Part shown: positions 32,579 to 43,052 of the stretch, piece by piece | Numbering within the stretch: the stretch's first letter is position 1 | Layout of the letters: every line of letters begins with the position of its first letter | NCBI GenBank assembly: GCA_029237695.1 | Contig: CM055279.1 | Location: 58,787,530 to 58,851,529, forward strand | Source: Conchocele bisecta | Taxonomy: Eukaryota; Mollusca; Bivalvia; Lucinida; Thyasiridae | Length of the DNA stretch: 64,000 nucleotides | Reading direction: 5' to 3' | Program-made: the position numbers and the translations under genes | The notes under the pieces: model-generated | Databases searched by the model: none | What the model saw: the letters and a program-made list of their open reading frames with translations, nothing else | What the model was told of the DNA's origin: nothing

Positions 32579-33443
32579 TCATTTCGCCGTCCGTGGACGA
32601 GCCGCCGACGACATGCTGGCTTGGTGACCAGGCCGCCACCAGCAGAACAGGTTGCGGAACCCCGCCGCGTATCGCTTGTTCATGAGGCCGTATATGATGG
32701 GGTTACAGCCGCTGTTGGCGTAGCCCAACATGAGCGTCAACATGTGGATGGCGCGCGGCACGCCGGGGCAGTACATGGACAGCAGCATGCTAATACAGTA
32801 CGGCAACCAGCAGATCACGAAACATATCACCACGATGATCAGGCACATAGCCAGCCGGATCTCCTCCGAGCGGCGGACCCGTATACGAAACGTAAACAAC
32901 CGCTTGCGTTTGGGTTTTGTCGTGGTGGAGGTTATGGACGGCGACTGTAGGGTGGCGGGGTCTACAGGTGGAACAATAGGCGGACTGTCCGTGTCGGATT
33001 CGGCCGTTCCGTTCTCCGGCAGCACCTGAATAGTCTCATTCCAGTGGATGTGTAGGTTGGCACTATCGAGCGGCACCTCCCGCTCATTGGCGGGACGTTT
33101 AACTAGAATATCGCCGGGGTTGGATACGTCAGAATCGCGAGACAACGCCGAGGGCGTGATGACGGAGAATAATGTTTTGCCCGTCGCTGTGTTTTTCCCG
33201 TGTAACGCATCCGCATGGGAGCCTTTGATGCGTCGCCGGCTTTTGCGTACGGCCATGTATATGAGGACGTTACAGACCATCATGACACCGCACGGCACTC
33301 CGAAACAGCAGCAATCATGAAGTAGGCGTATCCTTTGTCGAGCGACCAGTTGCAGAAGCAGAACGACTGCACAACTATGTAGCTGTACTCGCCCCAGCCG
33401 ATCAGGGGCGGGGTGGACAGCAGGAACGCCACCACGTACACGG
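32579..33443 (-). CDS. class A GPCR, exon 2 (TM4-TM7), one frameshift
   Basis: 3' coding exon of a rhodopsin-class receptor of the plasma membrane. The acceptor AG is at 33445-33444 after a pyrimidine tract. The first codon is shared with exon 1 (phase 1) and reads on into TM4 ('VYVVAFLLSTPPLIGWG'), ECL2 with the conserved Cys ('SFCFCNWSLDKGY') and TM5. Between 33307 and 33313 the frame shifts: the TM5 N-terminus 'YAYFMIA' is in one frame and 'CFGVPCGVMMVCNVLIYM' in another, consistent with one missing base. An unusually long third loop of about 130 residues follows, then TM6 with 'CFVICWLPYC' and TM7 with 'NSGCNPIIYGLMNKRY'. The stop is at 32581-32579. Motifs are canonical apart from the shift. 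'NPIIYGLMN' together with exon 1 recalls melatonin-type receptors; the ligand is unknown. Confidence 0.88.
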
Positions 33444-33855
33444 CTGTAACAGGTGCAGTATTTACATGTGACATGGAGTATGTGACTGTGACTGAAGAAA
33501 TGGGGCTTGACGTATATTGATGTGATACATATACGATTCGAGTGCCTGTGCTCACTATTTTCTTTTTCAGCAAATACGTAACAACAAAAGTGACAACTTG
33601 ATTCAAAATATGCCTTTACGTTACTTGAATACATTTCGGGCCAACATTGGTGACATGCATGCTACATCGTCATGCTAATATCAGTTTTGCATTTATAATA
33701 CACCTACTTTACCTATTACGGTTCAATATGGAATCTCCTGTGACCTTTGCCCTTGCCACGTTATCGGAATTCAACCGTACAATGCAGTGAATGAACAATT
33801 CGTACAAATGATGTATAGAAATACAAGCATGTCCCATTGATAGTTGGTTAATGTA

Positions 33856-35289
33856 GTTGTACCCTTCTTGTGGCTCCATGTAAAGTCAATGGACATCTAA
33901 TAAAAACCTTGCTAATCAAAGTACTGAAAGTGCTTAACATAGGGTACTACAAGAATTCCGCCACGGAAGTGGTGTCGCGCCTGAAAATGCCTTGTCGGTA
34001 CAAAACAATGTTGTAGCAGGATTTTTGTTAACGTTTCTGCATTACTTTGACATCGCCATGTTTACTTCTGTTTTGTGAATGAAATAGTTGACCCCGGGTC
34101 GAGTATATTAAAACATACAAATGACGTCATTGGGGGAACCGCTGACAAAATTTTCTATGTATGGAAGCCCAAACTTGTTAGAATTGTTTTTGTCGTATTT
34201 TCAGTACTTGCATTAATATGGGTATTAATCTACGCTGGATGTGTTATACTGTCATTAATTTGTTCCCTGACTGTAATTTATCACTTACTGACTTATGGAC
34301 CCCCTTCCCTCAACGTAGAATTGACACTCATGTTGGCGTGTATTGGCCACCATAGACAAATGTCAATCAGGCAGAATTCGGGAATGTCACTAAAATCCGC
34401 TGTAAATCCATCGATAGAATGAGGATTAACATCAGTTAGACCCACACGTGCGAGATTTGTTGCGACACAATCGCGATCATTACAAAAATCTGGGTCAACA
34501 GGTAGCTGTAACCCCTTGATATCGTTTGTGTGTTGAACGCGTCGCGTGTTTACACGTGTTTATCCGGTGGAGAGTATTCGGAGGGGAGTTAACTCTGCCG
34601 AAAACTATAGCCTGTTACTAAATTTAGCGATGACCGCACGATTTGTGACGCAAATGAGGGCAAATAACAACTTGAACACGTAACAAAATAATCCGATGTA
34701 TTTTTGTACGTAGAACATCCGTTGTTGATATTGTTCAGTGCAAGTAGTTTTTCATAATATTATTTTCAATTAGCGGTTGCGTATGACAGTTAAACGTTGA
34801 GTAACACAATGCATGTTGTTGTTATGGTTATTCCAAGATATCACTACGGACTAGCCCATCGAGGGGGGTCTGGGGCGTGGCTAACTGTCTGACGCGAGTC
34901 CAATACATAGGCTACCCTATGTAATAAACAATATCGACTGACAACATAAACCATATGAATGTGATCTATAATTCATTATGCAGATACTGCTACCCATAGA
35001 AATGCACACACATCTGTAATATGCAAATAATAAACCACTTTCTATGTAGGACATGCATATTTACGCCTCTACACAGGTGGGTAAAAGCCACATTATATTC
35101 ATGTAAAACACCAAAATGTGCTTCCTATTTTCTAACTACAGCATATGGAGTGATTTCCTTGCTGACAGCATCTACATAAATAATTATTGGACATATATAT
35201 ATAGATGGTGTAAATAATTGTCGTTTAATGAATAACGTTTTTTATTAGATTTCCATAGACTTTAAAATGGGGCTACAAGAGGGGTACAG
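33856..35289. mobile_element. MITE V, second copy, split by about 1 kb
   Basis: 33856-33905 ('GTTGTACCCTTCTTGTGGCT') and 34914-35289 ('AACAATATCGACTGACAACA', ending 'GGGGTACAGCAAC') together align with 27821-28497 without its nested MITE. The 1-kb segment between (33906-34913) is an insertion or rearrangement. Its 115-codon open frame (34075-34422) has hydrophobic stretches but no recognisable family. Confidence 0.7.
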
Positions 35290-35400
35290 CAACCTTAATA
35301 TGTAAACGCCAGTATGGTAAACAGAGTGAACTCAATGCCACACCCACTGAGGCCCACATGCCGAGCGAGGCTCACAAGTAGCTCATTGTTCTATATGGCC

Positions 35401-35642
35401 GGGGGCCAGTTTAACTAAACTTCGTACAACTAAAATGTTCGTAAATGCACATTATGATAGTCTGTAAATTGCACATTAACAAGGTTTTCTTGTTAACAAT
35501 TATTGGATTTACATTTATTGAGCATAGGCTGCATATGCAGCCTATGCTCAATAAATGTAAACCCATCAATTGAAATTTCCAGACGATTCTAAATTTGCAC
35601 TTACGAACATTTTAGTCGTACGAAGTTTAGTGAAACGGGCCC
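35401..35642. mobile_element. palindromic CWG-TSD MITE, copy J
   Basis: Complete inverted ends and palindromic centre near 35533. Left flank CCG, right flank CAG, so one side has mutated. A further right-end scrap ('TTTTAGTTGTACGAAGTTTA') lies at 35783-35815. Confidence 0.85.
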
Positions 35643-35645
35643 CAG

Positions 35646-36108
35646 ATATCTGAGACAATTGAATGAAGTGATGTTGTGAAATTATACGACTGTTTCAGTT
35701 TAGTTTCTAAGATATGACAATTTGAAAGTTGTGTCAATTATTTATTCACCCGATACATACATGTACATTGTATTTTCACATTTTAGTTGTACGAAGTTTA
35801 GTGAAGCGGTCTCCTGTTTCGTACAGGACCGCTATAAAATAATACGTGATTCCGACTACTATCGTGCACGTAACAAAATGTGTCCCATGTATAATTTGTT
35901 TTAAAAGTTTATACAGTATACATATAATACAATTATATTCCACGACGAACACATTTGATTAGGCTAGCAGTAGCTTCGATAATCTCAGCTACTAATATAC
36001 GGATGTCTTTTACAATACTAGTCCCTTTACAGTGATTATTTCCTGCGTTTGCGCTCTTAAACATGACAGTCTGTTAGAAAAACACCCATAAACCAACGTG
36101 AAACAGTA
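35646..36108. other. intronic spacer
   Basis: Holds only the MITE scrap at 35783-35815. Confidence 0.5.
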
Positions 36109-36330
36109 TACTCAGCAAAACTAGAACCCACATGTTTACGTTACACATTCAGTGAATATACATGCGAGACACTGGTCATTTTGTGAATACACTCGTGTGT
36201 GAAGTTTACCCCAAATACACCAGGCGCAAAACGATCACTGACCGGAACGGTGATTTTCACTTATTGCACGTGCTGGCTATACATGTGCTCGATAAATAAT
36301 ATATTCGGTCAACGTCGCATGATACTATAG

Positions 36331-36894
36331 TCTGTTTCACGAAACCTGCCCAAATTTTACGGCTATATAAACAATGCAAAAACAATATTTTTTTCGATAA
36401 TATTAAATTAAAGCAAAATTTAAGAATGAGCCTTCTTTTTATTTCGTGAAATTTGGTCAAATATTGATTTTATTGCGAAAACAAAATTTCCCCATGTTAA
36501 ATCCCCATAGACATCTTCACGGAGTGAAGATGTCTATGGGGATTTAACATGGGGAAATTTTTTAGAATTTCAGAAATACTGGACCGATTTTTAAAATTTA
36601 CCTTTTGTTTTCTTAGTTAGATCATTTCCAAGCAAACTAGCTAGGTTTCGGAGTCAATTTCCAAATGTTTTCGTTTTTTGACTTCTCCCACACTTCCTTA
36701 CCACTTTTTCCCCCATGTTAAATTCCCATAGACAAATCAGTTTTTCGTAATAAAATCAATATTTGACCGAATTTCATGAAATAAAAAGAAGGCTCATTCT
36801 TAATTTTTCCTTTAATTTAATATTATCAAAAGAAATCTTGTTTTTTAATTGTTTATATAGCCGTAAAATTTGGGCAGCTTTCGTGAAACAGACA
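36331..36894. mobile_element. foldback element inside Tc1 copy 2
   Basis: Ends 'TCTGTTTCACGAAACCTGCC' / complement; arms about 200 bp run inward with 'AAATTTTACGGCTATATAAA' and 'AAATTTGGTCAAATATTGAT'. An additional near-perfect inner palindrome sits at about 36489-36560 ('CCCATGTTAAATCCCCATAG' and complement). Related to 13090-13588. Confidence 0.82.
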
Positions 36895-36897
36895 GAA

Positions 36898-37440
36898 GTA
36901 TGGAAGCGTCCTGGTGCAAATGCTAGGATATATTTATCTCCTAATTAGGAGATAATATCCCCTAATTAGGAATTAATATTTCCTAATTACGAGATACTAA
37001 GAAATAAGTAGGAGATAGTAACTCCTAATTAGGAGCTAGTATCTCCTAATTAGGAGTTAGTATCTCCTAATTAGGACTTACTATATTCTAACTATAACTT
37101 ATTTTCTCCTAATTATGACTTAGTATCTCCTAATTAGGAGTTAGTATCTACTAATTAAGAGTTAGTATCTCGTAATTAGGAGTTAATATCTCATAATTAG
37201 GAGAACAAATATTTTTTAGCATTGACACAGATACTAAGTCGTAATTAGGAGATAGTAAGTACTAATTAGGAGATAATAAGTCCTAGTTAGGATATACTAA
37301 GCCCTAATTATGAGATAGTATGTCCTAATTAAGAGATATTAAGACCTAATTATGAGATACTAAGTCCTAATTAGGAGATACTAAGTCCCAATTAGGAGAT
37401 ACAAATAGATTAGCATTGACACCAGGATGCTTCCATATAC
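36898..37440. mobile_element. foldback of 'CTCCTAATTAGGAG' repeats
   Basis: 'TATGGAAGCGTCCTGGTGCA' at the left is mirrored by 'TGACACCAGGATGCTTCCAT' at the right. The interior is about 25 units of about 19 bp built on 'AGTATCTCCTAATTAGGAG'. The first half reads 'TAGTATCTCC', the second half 'GGAGATACTA', with the turn near 37200-37225. The shape parallels the block at 23515-24060. Confidence 0.82.
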
Positions 37441-37519
37441 TTGCGACACAGGCTAATCCGAAAATTGTAAAAAGGCATTCTGTGAGAACAGGACAAGTAA
37501 CATTTTCACTGTTTTCATC

Positions 37520-38743
37520 ATGCCACACGTGTCTGAAATTGAACTAAAACAGACAAGTGGAATGCTGGGGCCCGTTTCAAACTTCGTACCACTAAAATGT
37601 TCGTAAGTGCAAATTTAGTATCCTCTGGAAATTTAAATTAATGGATTTACATTTATTGAGCATAGGCAGCATATGCAGCCTATGCTCAATAAATGTATAT
37701 CCAATAATTGTTTACAAGAAAACATTATTAATGTGAAATTTACAGACTATCATAATTTTGAACTTACGAACATTTTAGTCGTACGAAGTTTAGTGAAACG
37801 GTCCCCAGGAGGCGAGAATGACGGTCCGTGTCGTCACCCGCAGGTTCCGCTGCTGTCGAAAAATCATAGAGCGACTTGTGGCCTTGTATTAACAGCCTGG
37901 GACTATTGGCGATCGTCTCCGCCGTGATCACCCCCCGTGTCACCACCCCCAGGACAGACCGCTACATCACGTTGACGCACTTGCGTCAGCGTCCATTGCC
38001 AACCACACTAACGGCTCGGCGATACGATGTGTCATGGCAGACCATCCGTGATCGTTTGCGTAGCAACGCACAGCCAATCAGAGCACGACGCCCATATATC
38101 GGTCAAATAACGTGCGACGTCACCGTGGTGCTGAGTTATTGTGGTCACGGCTTGATTTGAATTGACTGAGTGGAACCGAGTTCTCTTTACTGACGAATCT
38201 CGATTCACACTCAGCCATGCAGATGGTAGGCTACGCTTCTTCAGGCGTAACAACGAGAGGTTCGCCGATTGTCGTGTTGTTGAGAGGGACAGCCTTGTGG
38301 GAGATTGTAATGGTGTGGAGGGGGATCATTAGGTAAGACTGAGCAGGTGGCCATACTGGACAACCTCAATGCACATCGTTACATTGCTGAGGTGCTAACT
38401 CATCCTGCAATGCCTTTCATTCGCCGCCACGGCCCTGGTGTAACACTGCATCAAGACAATGGCCGCCCGCACACAGCCTGAGTTACAACTCAATACCTGG
38501 TTGGAAACAACGTCGAAGTCCTGTCATGGCATGCGGTTTCCCCTGATCTCTACCCGATAGAGTACATCTAGGATGAGCTGCGTCGTAAGGCGAGGGCCAA
38601 CCACCAAACTGACAACAATTCAAGATCTGACACAGCAATAATGGAGGAAGCTGCCTACCGCACTAATTCTGCGTTATTTCAAGTCAATGCGCTGTAGAAT
38701 TAGGGTGTGCATTCGTGCAAATGGTGGTCACACACGATATTAA
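37520..38743 (+). pseudogene. Tc1 transposase, interrupted and decayed
   Basis: The ATG at 37520 starts 'MPHVSEIELKQTSGML', which aligns with the copy 1 start. After Leu16 the frame is cut by the MITE at 37568-37805. Homology resumes at about 37830 ('RFRCCRK'), then 'RTDRYITLTHLRQRPL', 'SNAQPIRARRPYIGQI', 'FTDESRFTLSHA', and ends at TAA 38741-38743. Several frame changes and internal stops are present. 'NPIEH' is 'YPIEYI*' here: the third catalytic Glu remains but a stop replaces the Trp. Inactive. Confidence 0.88.
37568..37805. mobile_element. palindromic CWG-TSD MITE, copy K, inside the transposase gene
   Basis: 238 bp with CTG before (37565-37567) and CAG after (37806-37808). The ends carry 'GGGCCCGTTTCAAACTTCG' (4-base deletion) and complement. 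It lies between the Leu16 and Ala/Gly17 codons of the Tc1 copy 2 transposase. Confidence 0.9.
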
Positions 38744-39208
38744 TTATACTGAAAACAGCGGACTTTTTCTGAGATTTCTTTTATTTTGACCCCTTTCGCC
38801 ATGATCTCACTGTAAAACTTCATTGCAGCACAAGTTTGTCAACTGATATGGATGCACACATTAATAAACTTCATTGTCTGTATTTAGTACCACCAACCTT
38901 ATAAACTTCCAGCAATCGTTACTTGATGTTTCTAGTTTTGCTCAGTAGAATTTCAACTCCCTCGTCCGACCATGTAAAGACAGATGAACTAGTACAAGAT
39001 ATCCGTGTAGCCGAGATTATATAATAAGCTACACTAGTGTCTGTCTGCGTCAATGAATACAACTTGTTCGCTGCTCTCACTCGCTGTTTACGCGGAACAA
39101 ATCCCCGAAATCAAACATGTTCCAACTCCACTTCTATTTTTCGAGATTTGAAATATATTTATGGATTAAAGTTACAGGTAATCAGAGACGAATTCCTAGA
39201 CATCCCAG

Positions 39209-39445
39209 GGCCGTTTCACTAAATTTCTTACGACTAAAATGTTCGTAAGCGCAAATTTAGAATCGTCTGCAAATTTCAAATGATGGATTTACATTTATTG
39301 AGCATAGGCTGCATATGCAGCCAATGCTAAATAAATATAAATCCAACAATTATTAACAAGAAAACATTTAATGTGAAATTTACAGACTATCATAATTTTG
39401 CACTTACGAACATTTTAGTCGTAAGAAGTTTAGTGAAACGGCCCC
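39209..39445. mobile_element. palindromic CWG-TSD MITE, copy L
   Basis: 237 bp with CAG on both sides (39206-39208 and 39446-39448). Complete ends and centre. Confidence 0.9.
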
Positions 39446-39470
39446 CAGTTGTACGTTCACTTGTCATTAA

Positions 39471-39734
39471 AGGTACATGCCCACACTGTAGGCACACCAT
39501 GTTCTTTATAGGAATTAAATAAGTGTATAAGTGTGTCACCATCATTGAACGAGTTCTAAAAATTACGAGTGCCCGCTATACAGATATAATCATTTATTAA
39601 TGTGTTTTAATTAGTTATACTAATTAAATGCGTTACCTGGTTTTCTTAAAGTAATGTTTATTTTACCAGAACATTTCTCAGATGATGTCTCTGATATAAA
39701 TAACTTGTTGTGCCTCCTGAGTGGTCATGTACCT
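39471..39734. mobile_element. TTAA-TSD MITE
   Basis: Left 'AGGTACATGCCCAC' after TTAA (39467-39470), right 'GTCATGTACCT' before TTAA (39735-39738). 264 bp, a deletion derivative of the 467-bp form at 5193. Confidence 0.88.
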
Positions 39735-39738
39735 TTAA

Positions 39739-40681
39739 CCAATCAGCAACGTCGCACGACGTCACGTGTGTCTAATGTATTGTATTGGGATGTAAACGCA
39801 ATACGTCGAATGGGCGTTTGCATTATGAATTTATAGAAGGTGTAAATATATTAGGTATGTTTACAGTGTGTCCTGTTTGGATATGGTGCACTGCATTTCA
39901 GACGAGCAGTTAAAGTCGATTAATGAGAGATCGGGCGGTGTTAACCTGGCGGTCGGATTTCCGTCCAGCGGATTCCACTCGGCATTATTGTATTGTCCCG
40001 TGGCCCTCGAGTTATTGCATGTACTGGATCGACTATAATAGGCGGCCGCCTCCGTCCGTGAGATAACCGCCAGTATTACACTGTCGACTCTCACGAAACC
40101 GGGCAACACATGCAATAATTGCATTGTAAATAAACGCCACGATTTATTAAAGAGCAACGAAAATGTGAACATATTGGAAGATAATTATATGAACTTTAAT
40201 TTAATTACTAATACGTCGTGAAATATTCGTCAACTATCAACGAAATATGCCTGGAAGTTCCGAAAATGAATTAGCATTGACGGAATTCGCCGATATGATA
40301 AGGCGGGTATTTGCACGGATCGGTGTTTAATCGATGGGAATTAGAGCAGCATTAGGCACGTTAGACGTTTAAGCGAACTGATGCTAATACAAATCGGTGA
40401 CCTGGAGAAAAGAGACCCTATGACATGGGCAGTACTCGTGATTTTGGGCACTATGCTCGTTACCGCAGTATAATACGACGTATTCATATTGGTGACGGTA
40501 TTAAGGGTATTTCACTGACATGATGGCGAACAGCGTATGCCCGGATTAGACTGCGCAGTTTGCTAGGGGACTACGATGGCCGCAAACTTCAGATACAGGT
40601 ACTTTTTCCCAGCCAGGGCCACACACACATGATTAGTGCGGATCAGTTATTCAACAAATTCTAACGGTATTAAAGTTGCAT
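39739..40681. other. intronic non-coding stretch
   Basis: GC content is slightly higher at 39890-40110, with a 103-codon minus-strand frame that resembles no family I know. Nothing else supported. Confidence 0.45.
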
Positions 40682-41092
40682 GGCAAGGGAGCATTAAAGA
40701 GGTCACGCCGGCGGTGATGTTTGACGTACATACGGGTACATAATACACCGGCGGTGATCATTGACGTACATACGGGTACATAATACACCGGCGGTGATCA
40801 TTGGCGTACATACGGGTACATAATACACCGGCGGTGATCATTGATGTACATACGGGTACATAATACATCGGCGGTGATCATTGGCGTACATACGGGTACA
40901 TAATACGCCGGTGGTGATCATTGACGCACATACGGGTACATAATACGCGGTGGTGATCATTGACGTACATACGGGTACATAATACACCGGTGGTGATCAT
41001 TGACGTACATACGGGTACATAATACACCGGCGGTGATCATTGACGTACATACGGGTACATAATACATCGGCGGTGATCATTGACATACATAC
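40682..41092. repeat. satellite, 40-bp unit, block 1, about 10 copies
   Basis: 'ACCGGCGGTGATCATTGACG' then 'TACATACGGGTACATAATAC'. The same family as the block at 43053-45717. Confidence 0.93.
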
Positions 41093-43052
41093 TCTAAAGC
41101 TTATCCCTAATTTTGACTGCTAACTAAACTGATTTAGTTGTCGTCCTATTTGGATTATCACTACCTGTGATATTTAACACATCCCTAGGATTATTATTAT
41201 CATTACTAAACTACTTAGATAGAGATTCCCTAATTTTGACTGCTAACCTTACCCTAACGCTTTCCATCTCCTAAGGCTATCCGTATTTTTAAATTTTAAA
41301 CCTATCCTTATCAATATTACTAAACATTACCTATATTATTAGGCACGTCCCTAGGATTATTATTATTACTCAGCAAATTTTGACTAGATCCCCTAATTTT
41401 GACTGATATGACCTAACCCTAATTTTGACTACTGACCTAACCTAATTTTGATGATAACCTAACCCTATTGGTTTTCATACTCTAAGGTTATCCATATTTT
41501 TAACTGATAACTAACCTGAGTGCTAGTCGTCCTCTTATACGTATCACTACCTATGGTACTAGATACATACCTAGGATTATAATTACAAAACTATTTGATG
41601 GATATTCCATAAATTTGACCGCTGACATAATCCTGATGCTTTTCATTTATCTTAACATTAGAAACATATAGTTTTGCACCTGTTTGGATTATTTACAATG
41701 TATTTGTATTAATTACAATGTATTTGTATTAATTACAATGTAACCGGTTTTATTTAATCTCTGGTGATTTGTAACTGATTCAGTGTGTTCATGGTACATA
41801 AAAACCTTTTCACTACAACTGCATACTAATGTTAATTTTTTCTTACGGTGGCGTGGAGGGTTCGTGCACGTATAAAACGTTTAACACGCCATTTTTGTCT
41901 CCCAAGGACAAAACCGTATACATATATGTATATGTTATTGTTCTCTACATAATATTACCATATATTGTGATATTGTACGATATTTCAAATTTGGCTATGT
42001 TATGTGAGAAATGTTCTCCTTTACATAGGAATTTCTGACCGTTACCATGAACACAGAAGCAACAGAAGTGAAGTTTATATTATTTTGACATTATATTATT
42101 GTAACATACAATATATTCTAATCTATAATGTGAGTAAGTAACGTGATTGTTCCAGAATTTAAAACCCATTTCAATCCTAATCACCTGATATACAGTATGC
42201 TAATTTACAATACTATTCACCGTAAATATTGACAATAGAACATGCAACTCCTACTAACATTGTACATTTTCTAATACTAACTTCGATTGATCATCTTTAA
42301 CCATTATTTATTTGGTCACATGGCATTGTACCACCGTATTTACTGTTATGGCACTTTTAAACATAATGTAGTAACTAATTTTATCTATAATACACCCTAT
42401 TATATATATTTGGAACAGTTGCGTTATGGGTTCACTTTTGTGATGTTTTATTTTACAACTAGAAATGTAATTTAAATTATTGTACTCAATACCTCATGTG
42501 ACAAATATGATATTAGCGACGAAGTGGTTTTGGTTTGTTTTGTTTTGTGCATGTGTTGTTGAGTGGTTGCTATGGGAACCTAATATAATTCATGCGCAGA
42601 GCTTGGCAATTACACTGGCTGATAATACATATTTTTTAATTTTATCATATAACCATGCAACTTTGTTTTGTTTTGAATCACAATGCATATATGTGGACAG
42701 TTTTGTGTTATAAATGAATTATAATATTAAATTTCCATAATAAAGTTGTCCGTATAATATTATTACACGCCTATTTGTTGTGTTAAAACCCTTTCTGTGG
42801 TCGTATGTACAGACTGTATGTTGATAATAATATATTATGATTTCACTATTATTGGTAGACAAGGGAACGACTTTCCTGGGCTTGTCAATAGCAAATACAC
42901 TCATTGACTTGCTTTGGGTAGCGCATAGGTACTATCGCCGTATACCGGCTTAAAGTTAATATACGATTGTGCCGATGCTTGCTACGTGACACAGGTCTGG
43001 CTGAAGTCCGAGACAATTAGTTAGCCAAACAAAAAATAAAAACACAACATTA
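41093..43052. other. AT-rich spacer between satellite blocks
   Basis: 41.1-41.65 kb repeats loosely 'CCTAATTTTGACTG' and 'TACCTAGGATTATTATT' several times, an old degraded tandem repeat. The remainder is very AT-rich with short incidental frames. Confidence 0.55.

Larger units (their letters stand above)
36109..38947 (+). mobile_element. Tc1-type transposon, copy 2, with nested insertions
   Basis: Left end 'TACTCAGCAAAACTAGAA' at 36109 (TA before it), right end 'TTCTAGTTTTGCTCAGTA' at 38930-38947. 36240-36330 ('GACCGGAACGGTGATTTTCA', 'TTGCACGTGCTGGCTATACA') matches the 5' untranslated part of copy 1, which fixes the orientation. Total 2.84 kb against 1.58 kb for copy 1; the difference is two foldback elements (36331-36894, 36898-37440) and one MITE (37568-37805). 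Confidence 0.88.

Noticed and set aside
34075..34422. 115-codon membrane-like protein
   Set aside because: No family recognised, no splice or neighbour support, and it lies on the opposite strand within the GPCR intron inside a transposon-derived segment.
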